DNA from: DATDYA01 sp035289165
GTDB taxonomy: Bacteria; Patescibacteriota; Patescibacteriia; Magasanikbacterales; GWA2-37-8
Assembly: GCA_035289165.1 (NCBI GenBank)
Contig: DATDYA010000052.1
Location: 1-38,451, forward strand
Length of the DNA: 38,451 nucleotides
Reading direction: 5' to 3'
The position numbers and the translations under genes are program-made. Within the stretch, counting starts at the first letter, position 1. Every line of letters begins with the position of its first letter. This document shows positions 1 through 9,037 of this stretch, in pieces. The notes under the pieces were generated by a model that worked only from the letters and a program-made list of their open reading frames with translations, was not told the origin of the DNA and did not search any database.

Positions 1-32
1 GTCATATTATTCTGCTAATTACGTGCACACCC

Positions 33-85
33 ATTTTATCAAACTTTATAAAGTTTGTCAAATATAACTAAACTTTATAAAGTTC
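33..85 (-). promoter_or_regulatory. Promoter with two identical palindromic operators, firing out of the left edge
   Basis: On the minus strand a -35 TTGACA (56-61) and a -10 TAAAAT (33-38) are separated by exactly 17 bases. The spacer is filled by the palindrome AAACTTTATAAAGTTT (41-56). A second copy of its core, AACTTTATAAAGTT, lies at 71-84, with centres 29 bp apart. This is the arrangement expected of a repressor dimer pair blocking a sigma70-type promoter. The regulated gene would start left of position 1 and is not visible. The repressor family is unknown; the palindrome does not match the LexA, CIRCE, NrdR or Fur consensus I know. Confidence 0.72.
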
Positions 86-114
86 AAAAAATACACGGGC
101 TCACTAGAGCTATT

Positions 115-2910
115 TTAAACATTGCCGTGACAACGTTTATACTTCTTACCACTGCCACATGGACATGGATCGTTACGTCCTGGTTCATTGCCAGCGCTGT
201 CAGTCATTTTCGGCGCAGTTACGAGCGTCCCACCGTTGCCATCGCTAGTTTTAGCAGCACCGCTTAAAGTTACGTTTTCTTTCGCCATTACGCTTGGGGC
301 CAGGTCAATCCCAATACTAACCTTGTAGATAGTGTAAACGACTTCTTTTTGGATAAGCGAAAGAAGTTCGTTGAACATGTGATAGGTTTCTTTTTTATAC
401 TCCACTAGTGGATCACGTTGGCCATAACCGCGTAGCCCGATGCCGGTTCGCAGATGATCAACGGCCACTAAATGTTCGAGCCATAAATTATCTATGGCGC
501 GGAGCAAAACTTGCTTCTCAATCTCTAACATCATTTCGGCGTGAGGAACTTTCTTAGTCAGCATCTCTTCGTACTTGTCTTTAGCTAATCCATTTAAATA
601 TTCGATGATCCTGGTTCTTTCTTCGATGCTGTCTAGTTTTTCTCCACTTGGATTTTTAAAAGCTAACAACTTTTCTTTTTCTTCGTTCGTCAAAGGATAA
701 ATAGTCTGGATGGATTCAGCTACTTCCGTCATGTTCCACTCGGTTTTTTCTTCGGAGGCGGTGTGAAAAGAAATAACCTGTTCTAATTCTTGCTCGACCA
801 TTTCTAAAATCATATCCCGCAACTTGGGCTTACCCACTTCTTCCGGACTTTCTATAACAGCGTTACCACCTTCAGCGGCCCGAATTTTTTCTCTTTGGTG
901 TTTAAACTCTTCGAGTATCGCTTTACGTTTTCCGTAGATGACTTCACGATGGCGATTTAAAACATCGTCAAACTCTAACAAGTGTTTACGGGTGTCGAAA
1001 TGAAAACCTTCTACTTTACGTTGAGCAGATTCAATAATTCTGGTAATACTTTTTTGTTCAATTGGCATATCATCCGGTACACGGAGGGTTTGCATAACGC
1101 TTCGAATACGATCACCGGCGAATATCCGCATGAGATCGTCTTCGGTTGAGAGGTAAAATTGAGTAGCCCCCGGGTCTCCCTGACGACCGGCGCGACCACG
1201 CAATTGGTTATCGATACGACGGGATTCGTGGCGTTCAGTACCAATGACGAATAAACCGCCGTTTTCTCGGACTTTATCCCCCATTTCTTTGTCGGGTGGA
1301 TTACCACCCAAAATAATGTCCACACCACGACCCGCCATATTGGTGGCTAAAGTGACGGCCCCCGGTCGTCCAGCTTGGGCGATAATTTCACCTTCACGTT
1401 CGTGGTTTTTAGCGTTCAAAATTTCGTGTTTAATACCTTCACGTTCCAAGAATAAACTCAAGGCTTCATTTTTATCGACCGAAATAGTGCCGATTAAAAC
1501 CGGTTGGCCTTTTTGTTGTAGTTCTTTTACTTCGCGAGCAATGGCCTTGTATTTCGCTTCTTCGGTCCGATAAATTCGATCAGGTCGATCAGTACGTCTG
1601 GCGGCTTTATTAGTTGGCACGACGACCACTTCCAGGTTATAAATCTTACCGAACTCTTCAGCTTCAGTCACGGCGGTACCAGTCATACCAGCCAGTTTTT
1701 CATACATGCGAAAATAATTCTGGAAAGTAATAGTCGCTAAAGTTTGACTCTCGCGTTGGATTTTTACTCTTTCTTGTGCTTCAATCGCCTGATGCAAACC
1801 TTCGCTGTAACGACGACCGGGCATTTTACGGCCAGTAAATTCATCGACAATCACTACCTCACCGTTTTCAACTACGTAATCACGATCACGTTTAAAGAGC
1901 GCGTGGGCACGCAGAGCTTGCTCCAAATGATGAACAGTGGCTAAGCCACCTTCAGCATAAATGTTTTCCACCCCCAACCATTCTTCCATCTTCTTTAAGC
2001 CAGCTTCGGTCAAATTGGAGGAGCGCATTTTTTCATCAACATTGTAGTCTTCGTTTATTTTTAACCGCGCGACTAAATCCGCAAAGCGGTAATACTTATC
2101 CGTGGCATCTTCAGCCGGGGCAGAGATAATAAGCGGGGTGCGCGCTTCATCAATTAAGATAGAATCGACTTCATCAACAATGGCAAAATAAAAAGGGCGC
2201 TGTACCATCTGTGATAAATCCTGGACCATGTTGTCGCGGAGATAGTCAAAACCAAACTCATTATTAGTACCATAAGTAATATCACAAGCGTAGGCTTCTT
2301 GCCTATTACAACGATCTAAAAATTCATTTTCCACTTTGTACATTCCAGTTTTGTCTCTTTGCTCGTCGCTCGTACTACCTTCGGCTAAATTTTCACCAAT
2401 GACTTTTGGTGTCGAATTATATTTAAACGAGGTATTCTGTTGTTGAATAATACCCACACTCATTCCGAGAGCGTCATAGATCTGACCCATCCAAACCGCG
2501 TCACGTTTGGCTAGATAGTCGTTGACGGTAACCAAGTGGACACCGCGACCAGCTAAAGCATTGAGGTAGATAGGCAGGGTGGCAACCAAGGTCTTGCCTT
2601 CACCAGTACGCATTTCAGATATCTGACCACGGTGTAAAACAATACCACCCATAAGTTGGACGTCAAAATGACGCATGCCAGTCAAGCGTTTGGAGGTTTC
2701 CCTTACTACAGCAAAAGCCTCGGGTAAAATGTCTTCCAGGGTTTCACCTTTAGCGAGGCGTCCTCTAAATTCCTCGGTCTTGGCCTTGAGTTCATTGGTA
2801 GACAAGGCACTTATAGTTGGTTCTAAGGAGTTGATTTTTTCAACAATGGGTCGAAGACCGTCAATTACTTTTTTATTCGGATCGCCAAAGATTTTAGTTA
2901 GAAAAGTCAT
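115..2910 (-). CDS. secA: Preprotein translocase ATPase SecA
   Basis: SecA is the cytoplasmic motor that pushes unfolded preproteins through SecYEG using ATP. The 931-aa protein shows Walker A GEGKT near residues 103-107, a Walker B-type VDEVDSILIDEARTP segment near 245-259, and helicase motifs GTERHESRRIDNQLRGRAGRQGD split across the second nucleotide-binding domain. A C-terminal zinc/SecB-type tail has the CxC-x8-CH pattern in the last 15 residues. Compared with the usual ~850-900 aa, there is an extra block at about residues 157-203, before the conserved EAYACDITYGTNNEFGFDYLRD segment. The ATG start gives a conventional N-terminus. It is transcribed alone from a likely promoter about 35 bp upstream. 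Confidence 0.97.
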   Translation of the reverse strand: MTFLTKIFGDPNKKVIDGLRPIVEKINSLEPTISALSTNELKAKTEEFRGRLAKGETLEDILPEAFAVVRETSKRLTGMRHFDVQLMGGIVLHRGQISEMRTGEGKTLVATLPIYLNALAGRGVHLVTVNDYLAKRDAVWMGQIYDALGMSVGIIQQQNTSFKYNSTPKVIGENLAEGSTSDEQRDKTGMYKVENEFLDRCNRQEAYACDITYGTNNEFGFDYLRDNMVQDLSQMVQRPFYFAIVDEVDSILIDEARTPLIISAPAEDATDKYYRFADLVARLKINEDYNVDEKMRSSNLTEAGLKKMEEWLGVENIYAEGGLATVHHLEQALRAHALFKRDRDYVVENGEVVIVDEFTGRKMPGRRYSEGLHQAIEAQERVKIQRESQTLATITFQNYFRMYEKLAGMTGTAVTEAEEFGKIYNLEVVVVPTNKAARRTDRPDRIYRTEEAKYKAIAREVKELQQKGQPVLIGTISVDKNEALSLFLEREGIKHEILNAKNHEREGEIIAQAGRPGAVTLATNMAGRGVDIILGGNPPDKEMGDKVRENGGLFVIGTERHESRRIDNQLRGRAGRQGDPGATQFYLSTEDDLMRIFAGDRIRSVMQTLRVPDDMPIEQKSITRIIESAQRKVEGFHFDTRKHLLEFDDVLNRHREVIYGKRKAILEEFKHQREKIRAAEGGNAVIESPEEVGKPKLRDMILEMVEQELEQVISFHTASEEKTEWNMTEVAESIQTIYPLTNEEKEKLLAFKNPSGEKLDSIEERTRIIEYLNGLAKDKYEEMLTKKVPHAEMMLEIEKQVLLRAIDNLWLEHLVAVDHLRTGIGLRGYGQRDPLVEYKKETYHMFNELLSLIQKEVVYTIYKVSIGIDLAPSVMAKENVTLSGAAKTSDGNGGTLVTAPKMTDSAGNEPGRNDPCPCGSGKKYKRCHGNV

Positions 2911-2943
2911 AATAATAACAAAAAAGGCTTATTTAGCCCAATT

Positions 2944-2972
2944 ATTTTAACATAGGTAGAAAAATAAAACAA
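2944..2972 (-). promoter_or_regulatory. Probable secA promoter
   Basis: On the minus strand TTGTTT (2967-2972) and TAAAAT (2944-2949) are spaced by 17 bases, 34 bases upstream of the secA ATG. The -35 box is a weak match, so this is a moderate call. No clear Shine-Dalgarno sequence precedes the ATG. Confidence 0.45.
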
Positions 2973-3001
2973 GAGATGGGGCTTTAAAGATAACCCCCAA
3001 A

Positions 3002-3517
3002 CTAAGCCATTTTTTCTGTAAATTTAAGATAAACGTCTTTCAAAAGCCGAGCATCATCCAAAGCATTGTGTTTGCCATAATCTTCGCGATTTAAGCCCAG
3101 TTCTTCAAAAAAACGTTGCTTGTTTAAACTGACTGGGTCGTAGCCATAGGCGAAGAGGATGGAAGCGAAGTCAATTGGAACCCAAAAGACCGGGTGTTCT
3201 TTAGGTGATCCAAACAGATCATACCAAAAAACCGAATCAAATTGATTAACGTAAGCGACAAGGTAAGGATGCCCTTCCCCAATAAAGCTGGTGATTTTAT
3301 CCCTGGCTTCAGCTCGAGAAAACTTTTCCTGGTTTAAGGTCGGAATAACATTTTTCTCCACCCAAGGATCAAGAGGGGCGGTGTAATCTAATTCCAAATA
3401 CAACTCTTCTCCAGTCGGTTTGACTAAAGCGATTGACAATAATTCCCCATCCCGGAGATTTAAAGAGGTAAATTCAGCGTCGTAAAAAATGACATTGTCA
3501 GAAAAGTGTTTAGTCAT
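3002..3517 (-). CDS. DEDDh-type 3'-5' exonuclease (DnaQ/RNase T-like fold)
   Basis: This 171-aa protein has the three exonuclease motifs of the DnaQ-like fold. They are D13-x-E15 in FYDAEFTSLN, D94 in NQFDSVFW, and a C-terminal H150-x4-D155 in HNALDDARLL. These acidic residues and the histidine coordinate two metal ions for hydrolysis of DNA or RNA 3' ends. It is a stand-alone domain of the size of RNase T or oligoribonuclease rather than a polymerase subunit. Whether the substrate is DNA or RNA cannot be told from the sequence. It sits upstream of secA with about 90 bp between them and probably has its own promoter. Confidence 0.8.
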   Translation of the reverse strand: MTKHFSDNVIFYDAEFTSLNLRDGELLSIALVKPTGEELYLELDYTAPLDPWVEKNVIPTLNQEKFSRAEARDKITSFIGEGHPYLVAYVNQFDSVFWYDLFGSPKEHPVFWVPIDFASILFAYGYDPVSLNKQRFFEELGLNREDYGKHNALDDARLLKDVYLKFTEKMA

Positions 3518-3552
3518 GAGTACACTATACCTTGAATTGTTTTTTACGGCAA

Positions 3553-4044
3553 CTAAACTGGCGGCGGGGTGGTCGTCGATTCAGTGAGGGTACGGAAAAT
3601 AAACTGAACGATACTATTGGCGCTCAAAATTATAACCAGACCGATCACCGCTCCAAAAAGTGTACGTTTGGCTTTTGTCCGCTGTTCGTCGTTATCTCCG
3701 GAGAGCATCCAAAGAAATCCGGCATAAAGTATAAAGACCAATAAAATAATCCCCAAAAACCCTAAAAGTTGGCGGATAATGTTGGCGATGATAAAGCGTG
3801 GGTCAGTGTCTGGTAGCCCTAGAGATCCACCAAACCAATTAAGATTATCTAACACCGAGCTACCAAGAGATGGGCTAGTGGTCGCAGGTAGAGCATCACC
3901 TTGTACTTCCGGAAGAGTATCAATCTCCGGCGGTAAGGTTTCGGTCGTAGTTGGTGACTCGGAAATAGACTGAGAAAAAGTAAGCGCCGGTAAAAATGCG
4001 CCTATAGTTAAAATACTTAAAAAAATTAAGTTTTTAAAAATCAT
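3553..4044 (-). CDS. Small secreted/membrane protein resembling T4SS_pilin (VirB2-like) of CPR bacteria
   Basis: The chosen ATG at 4044 gives 163 aa; a GTG 24 bases upstream is possible but would overlap the preceding gene. Residues ~1-24 form a signal peptide-like segment. A Pro/Thr/Glu-rich stretch follows, then two hydrophobic helices around residues 83-106 and 127-148, separated by a short charged loop (GDNDEQRTKAKR). A signal peptide followed by a helix pair near the C-terminus is typical of the small pilin-like proteins (PF18895-type) abundant in Patescibacteria. They are thought to be related to VirB2/TrbC, but their role is unproven. The assignment rests on architecture and was not searched. 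Confidence 0.6.
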   Translation of the reverse strand: MIFKNLIFLSILTIGAFLPALTFSQSISESPTTTETLPPEIDTLPEVQGDALPATTSPSLGSSVLDNLNWFGGSLGLPDTDPRFIIANIIRQLLGFLGIILLVFILYAGFLWMLSGDNDEQRTKAKRTLFGAVIGLVIILSANSIVQFIFRTLTESTTTPPPV

Positions 4045-4057
4045 AAATTTAATTTGA

Positions 4058-4504
4058 TTATACCCCACCTCTCATCGTCCGACTGTGTTCAACCAAATGC
4101 GGCCGATCAACCGCGCCGAAGACTAGGCCCAAAACTAGACCGTAAACTAAGTAACCCACCAAACTGACCAAACTTAAAGTACTAAGCAAGCCAGTAAATG
4201 AAACGCTAAGACCAATAAGCGGTAACAAAACAAGTGCTCCTAATACCCAAAGTATAACGCCATAAAACAGTCCGAACAAAGTAGCTTGACCATAAGAATT
4301 TACACGGCGCCCAAAAACAAAGGCAAAAATTACACCAACGACCATGCTGACGATGAGGTGAATTACCCAACCAACAAAAGCCGAGGTACTGTTAACAGTG
4401 GAGGCAATCAGGGGTAAAACGCCAATGATCGAAAAAACTACTCCAAATAGCAGACCGCCGGTCAAACCACCGATTAAACCAGCGGTAAAATGAAAATTGT
4501 TCAT
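4058..4504 (-). CDS. Glycine-rich polytopic membrane protein, unknown function
   Basis: The ATG at 4504 is preceded by a strong Shine-Dalgarno GGAGGA at 5-base spacing, so this start is preferred over an upstream TTG. The 148-aa product is almost entirely hydrophobic, with four to five predicted membrane helices rich in Gly, Val and Leu (for example the GLIGGLTGGLLFGVVF and YLVYGLVLGLVFGAV segments). It ends in a short basic/polar tail. No catalytic motif is visible. It has its own promoter and a leader of about 55 bases containing the perfect palindrome GTCTTAAGAC (4542-4551). The following pilin-like gene starts 14 bases after its stop, so they are likely cotranscribed. Confidence 0.7.
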   Translation of the reverse strand: MNNFHFTAGLIGGLTGGLLFGVVFSIIGVLPLIASTVNSTSAFVGWVIHLIVSMVVGVIFAFVFGRRVNSYGQATLFGLFYGVILWVLGALVLLPLIGLSVSFTGLLSTLSLVSLVGYLVYGLVLGLVFGAVDRPHLVEHSRTMRGGV

Positions 4505-4564
4505 AAATCCTCCGGACAAATATGGTCAGAAAGCCACACTTGTCTTAAGACTAAACTTAATTTT

Positions 4565-4593
4565 AACGTAACATGGACGGCGAAGGCTGTCAA
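4565..4593 (-). promoter_or_regulatory. Promoter of the small membrane protein gene
   Basis: On the minus strand TTGACA (4588-4593) is followed by 17 bases and TACGTT (4565-4570). A short leader then leads to the Shine-Dalgarno sequence and the ATG at 4504. The palindrome GTCTTAAGAC lies in the leader and could be an operator or a weak hairpin. Confidence 0.6.
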
Positions 4594-4610
4594 ACTAAAT
4601 TAGTATGAAT

Positions 4611-4638
4611 AAAAAATACTTCCTGTATAAAGAAGTAT
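4611..4638 (-). terminator. Intrinsic terminator after msrB
   Basis: On the minus strand a 7-bp stem (ATACTTC/GAAGTAT, 4616-4622 with 4632-4638) and a 9-base loop are followed by a run of T residues (4611-4615 on the complementary strand). It lies 22 bases past the msrB stop, closing the M13 peptidase-msrB unit. Confidence 0.75.
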
Positions 4639-4659
4639 ACGCTTGGGTAAACCAATTGG

Positions 4660-5064
4660 TTACTTTTTTGGCTTAAATTTTAAACTAAGTGAATTAATGC
4701 AATATCTTTTCCCAGTTGGCTCCGGACCATCATCAAAAACATGCCCTAAATGGCCACCACAACGCGCGCACACCACTTCATAACGCGTATTGCCTAAAGT
4801 GTTGTCTACTTGGACGTCTACCCGCCCCTCTTCAATAACATCCCAGAAACTGGGCCAACCGCTCCCCGAATGGTATTTAGTACTAGAAGTAAATAATTCG
4901 TTAGCACAAGCAGCGCAAGCGTAAACACCGGGTTCTTTGGTATCAAAAAGATGACCAGTAAAAGGCTGTTCAGTCCCTCTTTCCCGAAGTATGCGGTATT
5001 CCTCTCCTGTTAATAGCTTTTTCCATTCTTCGTCGGATTTATAAATTTTATCTTTAAAATTCAT
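4660..5064 (-). CDS. msrB: Peptide-methionine (R)-S-oxide reductase MsrB
   Basis: MsrB reduces methionine-R-sulfoxide in proteins back to methionine, repairing oxidative damage. The 134-aa single-domain protein shows the family signature SGSGWPSFW (residues 66-74), two CxxC zinc-binding pairs (C50/C53 and C99/C102), the GHLGHVFDDGP segment, and catalytic Cys122 in RYCINSLSL. It is a zinc-type MsrB of normal length with no signal peptide, so it is cytoplasmic. It starts 4 bases after the stop of the M13 peptidase gene and is very probably translated from the same transcript. No MsrA partner is visible in the window. Confidence 0.96.
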   Translation of the reverse strand: MNFKDKIYKSDEEWKKLLTGEEYRILRERGTEQPFTGHLFDTKEPGVYACAACANELFTSSTKYHSGSGWPSFWDVIEEGRVDVQVDNTLGNTRYEVVCARCGGHLGHVFDDGPEPTGKRYCINSLSLKFKPKK

Positions 5065-5068
5065 AAAT

Positions 5069-7036
5069 TTACCAAATTTGTGTTCGCTCCGCCTCTGGTC
5101 GATAAAGCTTATCTCCTTTTTGTACGTTAAATGCCTCGTAAAATTCTGTCAAATTGGTTACCACCCCGTTGACGCGATATTTTGATGGCGAGTGCGGATC
5201 AATGACTAAGGCGAGACGCGCTTTTTCTTCGCGCACTTTGCCTTTTTCCGTGGCGGCGTAGGCCAAAAAAAATCTTTGCTCGGGTGTCAGGTTGTCTAGT
5301 AAATCTTCTGGATGGTTTTGTAAAGAAATTTTCAAGGCTTCGTAACCAACCTTAACCCCGCCTAAATCCGCGATGTTTTCACCGAGAGTAAATTCGCCAT
5401 TGATATGAGCATCGGGAAAAGGAAAATAATTATTATATTGGTTAGTAAGTTCGGCGGCCAAGAGTTTGAACTTTTCTTCGTCCTCCTTGCTCCACCAATC
5501 TCGTAATTGGCCACGTTCATCAAACTTTCTGCCCTGATCATCAAAAGCGTGAATAATTTCGTGTCCGATGACAGAACCAATACCCCCATAGTTTACCGCT
5601 CGATCCGCCTGGGGGTGGAAAAAAGGCGGCTGCAGAATACCAGCCGGAAAGACAATTTCATTTCTTTCCCGGCTGAAGTAAGCATTTATCTCGTGGGCAT
5701 GCATTAACCATTCGTTGGGGTCCACCGGTTGGTTAATTTTCTTCATTTGCCTTTTCCATTCAAACTGACGAGCGGAACGGATGTTATCATAAAAAATTTC
5801 GCTTTCCACTTTCCAACTCGAAAAATCTGGGAAAACATCTGGATAGGCAGTCTTTACTTTCAAAGCCTGGAGTTTTTTTAAAGCCGAGGTTTTTGTCTCT
5901 TCAGCCATCCAAGTAAGACTTCGTAGCCTTTTTTCCATGGCCAGACGAATATTTTTGACCAATTCATCCATTTGTTTTTTGTGTTCACTCGGAAAATACC
6001 GGGCGACGTATAATTCACCAATGGCCTCACCGACGAGATTATTCATCTGGTCAATAATCCGTTTAAAACGTGGTTTTAAAATCTTTTGACCATTGAGGTG
6101 TATACCGTAAAAAGCAAAATTTTCTTCAGCAAACTCTCGGCTCAAATATTTAGCATTATTTAAAAGGAGTTGCCATTTGAGATAAATCTTCCATTTATCT
6201 AATGAAAATTTTTCTAAGGCTTCGCTTAACTTACTAAAAAATACCGGCTGGCCAACATTTAATTCGACTGACTCGCTTAGACCAATAGCAGAAAAATATT
6301 CTTTCCAGTTAAAAGCCGGAGACAAGGAATTTAGTTCTTCCACCCCCATTTTATGATAATTCTTTTCGGAATCGCGCAACTCCTCGCGCGGAATTGATAT
6401 TTCTGCTAAATTGGTCTCAATCTCTAAAACCGTCGCCGCCGCACTTTGTTCTTGACCAATATAAAGACCGGCGAGCGTAAACATTTTGTTGATATGCGCT
6501 AGATATTTCTCTTTGGTTGCCACAAAGCGGTCATCGGTTTTAAGATAATAGTCTCGATCCGGTAGTCCCAGTCCGCCTTGCATTAAAAATGCTAATACAA
6601 ACTGACTGTTTTTGTAATCCGGCTCGGGAAAAAGAAAAAATAACGGGTTGGATGAAAAAATGTGCTGGTTGGCAACCAGACGAGCGAGACCAGATAAATT
6701 ATCCCAGGCGTCTATAAGACCCAGGTCTGTTCGCAAGGGAGATAATCTGGCTGTTTCAACCAATTCTTCGTCAAGACCGTTTAAAAATAATTTTTTGAGA
6801 CGCGCGGCTAAAGAATAGTTTTCTTTGTTCAGAAAGTAAGCGTCGTCTTCGAGTAAAATTTTTATTTTGTCGTAATTCTCGTGGTGTAAGATATCAAAAG
6901 AACCCCAACGACTATATTCATCGGGGATGGGAGTATTTTTAACCCAGGTGCCAACGGCGTACTCAAAAAAATCATCACCGGGTTTAATGCTTAAATCGCG
7001 ATCGTCTAAATTTAAAATTGGTTTTGCTTCACTCAC
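5069..7036 (-). CDS. M13 (neprilysin/PepO) family zinc metallopeptidase
   Basis: M13 enzymes are zinc endopeptidases that cut oligopeptides. The 655-aa protein has the full gluzincin set: HEIIH with ligands H492 and H496 and catalytic E493, and the third ligand E553 in GENIADLGG. It also has the upstream N-A-F/Y-type substrate motif (EINAYFSRERNEIVFPAGI) and the family C-terminal W in RTQIW. The long N-terminal helical half is present, so it is full length. There is no signal peptide or membrane anchor, so the enzyme is probably cytoplasmic, as for bacterial PepO. The start is GTG, 4 bases after the stop of the U32 gene. The U32 gene, this gene and msrB form an apparent operon. Confidence 0.95.
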   Translation of the reverse strand: MSEAKPILNLDDRDLSIKPGDDFFEYAVGTWVKNTPIPDEYSRWGSFDILHHENYDKIKILLEDDAYFLNKENYSLAARLKKLFLNGLDEELVETARLSPLRTDLGLIDAWDNLSGLARLVANQHIFSSNPLFFLFPEPDYKNSQFVLAFLMQGGLGLPDRDYYLKTDDRFVATKEKYLAHINKMFTLAGLYIGQEQSAAATVLEIETNLAEISIPREELRDSEKNYHKMGVEELNSLSPAFNWKEYFSAIGLSESVELNVGQPVFFSKLSEALEKFSLDKWKIYLKWQLLLNNAKYLSREFAEENFAFYGIHLNGQKILKPRFKRIIDQMNNLVGEAIGELYVARYFPSEHKKQMDELVKNIRLAMEKRLRSLTWMAEETKTSALKKLQALKVKTAYPDVFPDFSSWKVESEIFYDNIRSARQFEWKRQMKKINQPVDPNEWLMHAHEINAYFSRERNEIVFPAGILQPPFFHPQADRAVNYGGIGSVIGHEIIHAFDDQGRKFDERGQLRDWWSKEDEEKFKLLAAELTNQYNNYFPFPDAHINGEFTLGENIADLGGVKVGYEALKISLQNHPEDLLDNLTPEQRFFLAYAATEKGKVREEKARLALVIDPHSPSKYRVNGVVTNLTEFYEAFNVQKGDKLYRPEAERTQIW

Positions 7037-7040
7037 CGGA

Positions 7041-8252
7041 TTATAATGTCAAAATAAAAACCTTATCTTTAGCCCGAACTATTTTTTCTACTTTTATGGC
7101 CACCCTCTCACCTTTTTTACCATGTTTAATATTTTCTCGATTAATTTGGAGTGTGGCGACTTGACCGCGCCAATAAGTTTCCGCTCCTTCGACAATAAAC
7201 TCGTCCCCTTGGTTTATCCCCGCGTGATTTAGATTAATTTCTGCCACCTGGATTTTTGGGTAATACTTAGTAACATAACCGACGAGTTTTTTCTTATGTA
7301 CCGAAGCATTGTCAGCTTTTTCATAACTTATTCCCTCCTTACCGGGAACACTAAAGTAAAAACCGGTTGAATAACCGCGATTGTACACGCTTTCTAAATC
7401 TTTACGCCATTGAACAACTTTTTCTTTAGAAAAGGTTCCAGAAAAATAACTGTCAATCGCTTCGCGATAGCAACGAGAAGTTACTTCAATATATCGCGGA
7501 TCGCGACGACGTCCTTCAATTTTAAATGAATCTATGCCGGCTTTGACCAACTCGGGAATAAATTCAACCATGCACAGATCTTTAGCGCTTAAAAAATATT
7601 TTCCTTCAGTTACTAACTGGTTGCCTTCGGGATCAGACAACACCCATTCTTTACGACAAGGCTGGGCACAAAAACCACAGTTAGCTGACGTTCCATACAA
7701 ATAACTAGATAAGATACAGCGACCAGAAATGGCCATACACATTGCTCCATGCACAAAAGTTTCAATCTCTATCTTGGTCTTTTTACGTACTGCTTTGATC
7801 TGCTCTAAATTCATTTCTCGTGCTAACACTACACGCTTGGCACCAAGTTTTTTATAAAATTCAACAGTTTCAGTATTAGAAACATTGGCCTGAGTGGAAA
7901 TAAATATCTTTAAACCATATTTCTTGGCCAAGCGAATCGCGGCCGGGTCCCAGACGATAACAGCATCTACTTTCGCCGTCTTAGTTTTTTTCATTAAGCG
8001 GTCTAGGGCTTTTAGCTCACCCTCATAGACAACCGCGTTAACTGTGAGATAGGCTTTAATTTTATAGCTATGGCACTTGGCGACAAATTGACCCATATTT
8101 TCTTCTCGGATGGCATTGGCATTGGCACGCAAGCTAAAATCCGCAACACCAAAATACACCGCGTCAGCGTAATCTTTACAGGCTTCGAGACTCGCGAGGT
8201 CGCGAATCGGGCACATGAGTTCGGGTTTCTTTGTTTTTACCATGCGTACCAT
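7041..8252 (-). CDS. U32 family protein, probable tRNA hydroxylation protein (TrhP/YegQ-like)
   Basis: U32 proteins were first called collagenase-like peptidases; characterised members (TrhP, RlhA, UbiU/V) are iron-sulfur proteins of RNA or quinone hydroxylation. The 403-aa protein has the U32 core motif around FVHGAMCMAISGRC (residues 167-179) and a cysteine cluster C172, C179, C192, C195, C199 that would hold a 4Fe-4S centre. It also has the SFKIEGRRRDPRY segment and a C-terminal beta-barrel region typical of TrhP, which acts in 5-hydroxyuridine formation at tRNA position 34. A second ATG (8243) is an equally good start. Which RNA it modifies is inference. Confidence 0.85.
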   Translation of the reverse strand: MVRMVKTKKPELMCPIRDLASLEACKDYADAVYFGVADFSLRANANAIREENMGQFVAKCHSYKIKAYLTVNAVVYEGELKALDRLMKKTKTAKVDAVIVWDPAAIRLAKKYGLKIFISTQANVSNTETVEFYKKLGAKRVVLAREMNLEQIKAVRKKTKIEIETFVHGAMCMAISGRCILSSYLYGTSANCGFCAQPCRKEWVLSDPEGNQLVTEGKYFLSAKDLCMVEFIPELVKAGIDSFKIEGRRRDPRYIEVTSRCYREAIDSYFSGTFSKEKVVQWRKDLESVYNRGYSTGFYFSVPGKEGISYEKADNASVHKKKLVGYVTKYYPKIQVAEINLNHAGINQGDEFIVEGAETYWRGQVATLQINRENIKHGKKGERVAIKVEKIVRAKDKVFILTL

Positions 8253-8276
8253 TTAACACTATATGAAAAAATTTGT

Positions 8277-9035
8277 CTATACACCGACGTTACTAATCCC
8301 CCGCCGGACCACGAAAAACATACTGGTAAATAGTATGATGACAAAAGATAAGGTTATTAATAATGATAAATATGGAGCGATATCACTATAACCAGTCAAA
8401 GAATAACGCATCAGTTCGACATTATGAAAAATAGGATTGAAAAGACTGACTTTAGACCAAATACCTGGTAAAACGGCCACGGGATAAAAAACACCGGCTA
8501 AAAATATCATGGGTTGCATTATGAAGGTAGTCATAAAGGTCAAAGATTCAAAGCTCTTGGCAAGCATACCAAAGACCACACCAAGTAATCCAAATTCCAG
8601 TCCGGTTATAAACAAAGCAAACACAAAATAGATTATACTATGCAAACCAATACCGGGGATAAACCAAACCGTGAATAAAATCGCGGCCACGAGCGTCACA
8701 AACCCCCTGGTAAAGGCAGCCATAGAATAAGCGAGACCGATCTGCCAGGGTTTTAGCGGTGCTACTTGTAAATCGATAATATTACCAACATTCTTAGCAA
8801 TAACCAAAGAAAAGGCGGGGTTGGAAAAACTGCTATTGACCATAATCATGGCCAAGAGTCCGGAATAAACAAAAGTTAAAAAACTAATACCCTCAATTGA
8901 TCGGCTACCCGCAACAATACCAAAAATTGAAAGGTAAAGGGCCATCGACACGATTGGACTAAAGAGAGTGTCCAGCCATAGTTTTTGAAAGCGTTTTACC
9001 TCCCGAGCATAGAGCGCCCACATGTAAGTACCCAT
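8277..9035 (-). CDS. ABC-2 type transporter permease
   Basis: This 252-aa integral membrane protein has about six hydrophobic helices. It begins with a cytoplasmic amphipathic segment (YAREVKRFQKLWLDTLFSP) and has the ABC-2 signature region around LAGVFYPVAVLPGIWSKVSLFNPIFHNVELMRYSLTG, given here in part. It starts 2 bases after the stop of the ATPase gene, so the two form one exporter operon. ABC-2 permeases move lipids, polysaccharides or drugs out of the cell; the substrate cannot be predicted. Translational coupling with the ATPase is likely. Confidence 0.9.
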   Translation of the reverse strand: MGTYMWALYAREVKRFQKLWLDTLFSPIVSMALYLSIFGIVAGSRSIEGISFLTFVYSGLLAMIMVNSSFSNPAFSLVIAKNVGNIIDLQVAPLKPWQIGLAYSMAAFTRGFVTLVAAILFTVWFIPGIGLHSIIYFVFALFITGLEFGLLGVVFGMLAKSFESLTFMTTFIMQPMIFLAGVFYPVAVLPGIWSKVSLFNPIFHNVELMRYSLTGYSDIAPYLSLLITLSFVIILFTSMFFVVRRGISNVGV

Positions 9036-9037
9036 AA

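Noticed and set aside
55..267. 70-codon plus-strand frame at the left edge
   Set aside because: It runs antisense into the secA 3' end and starts inside the operator-promoter region that points the other way.
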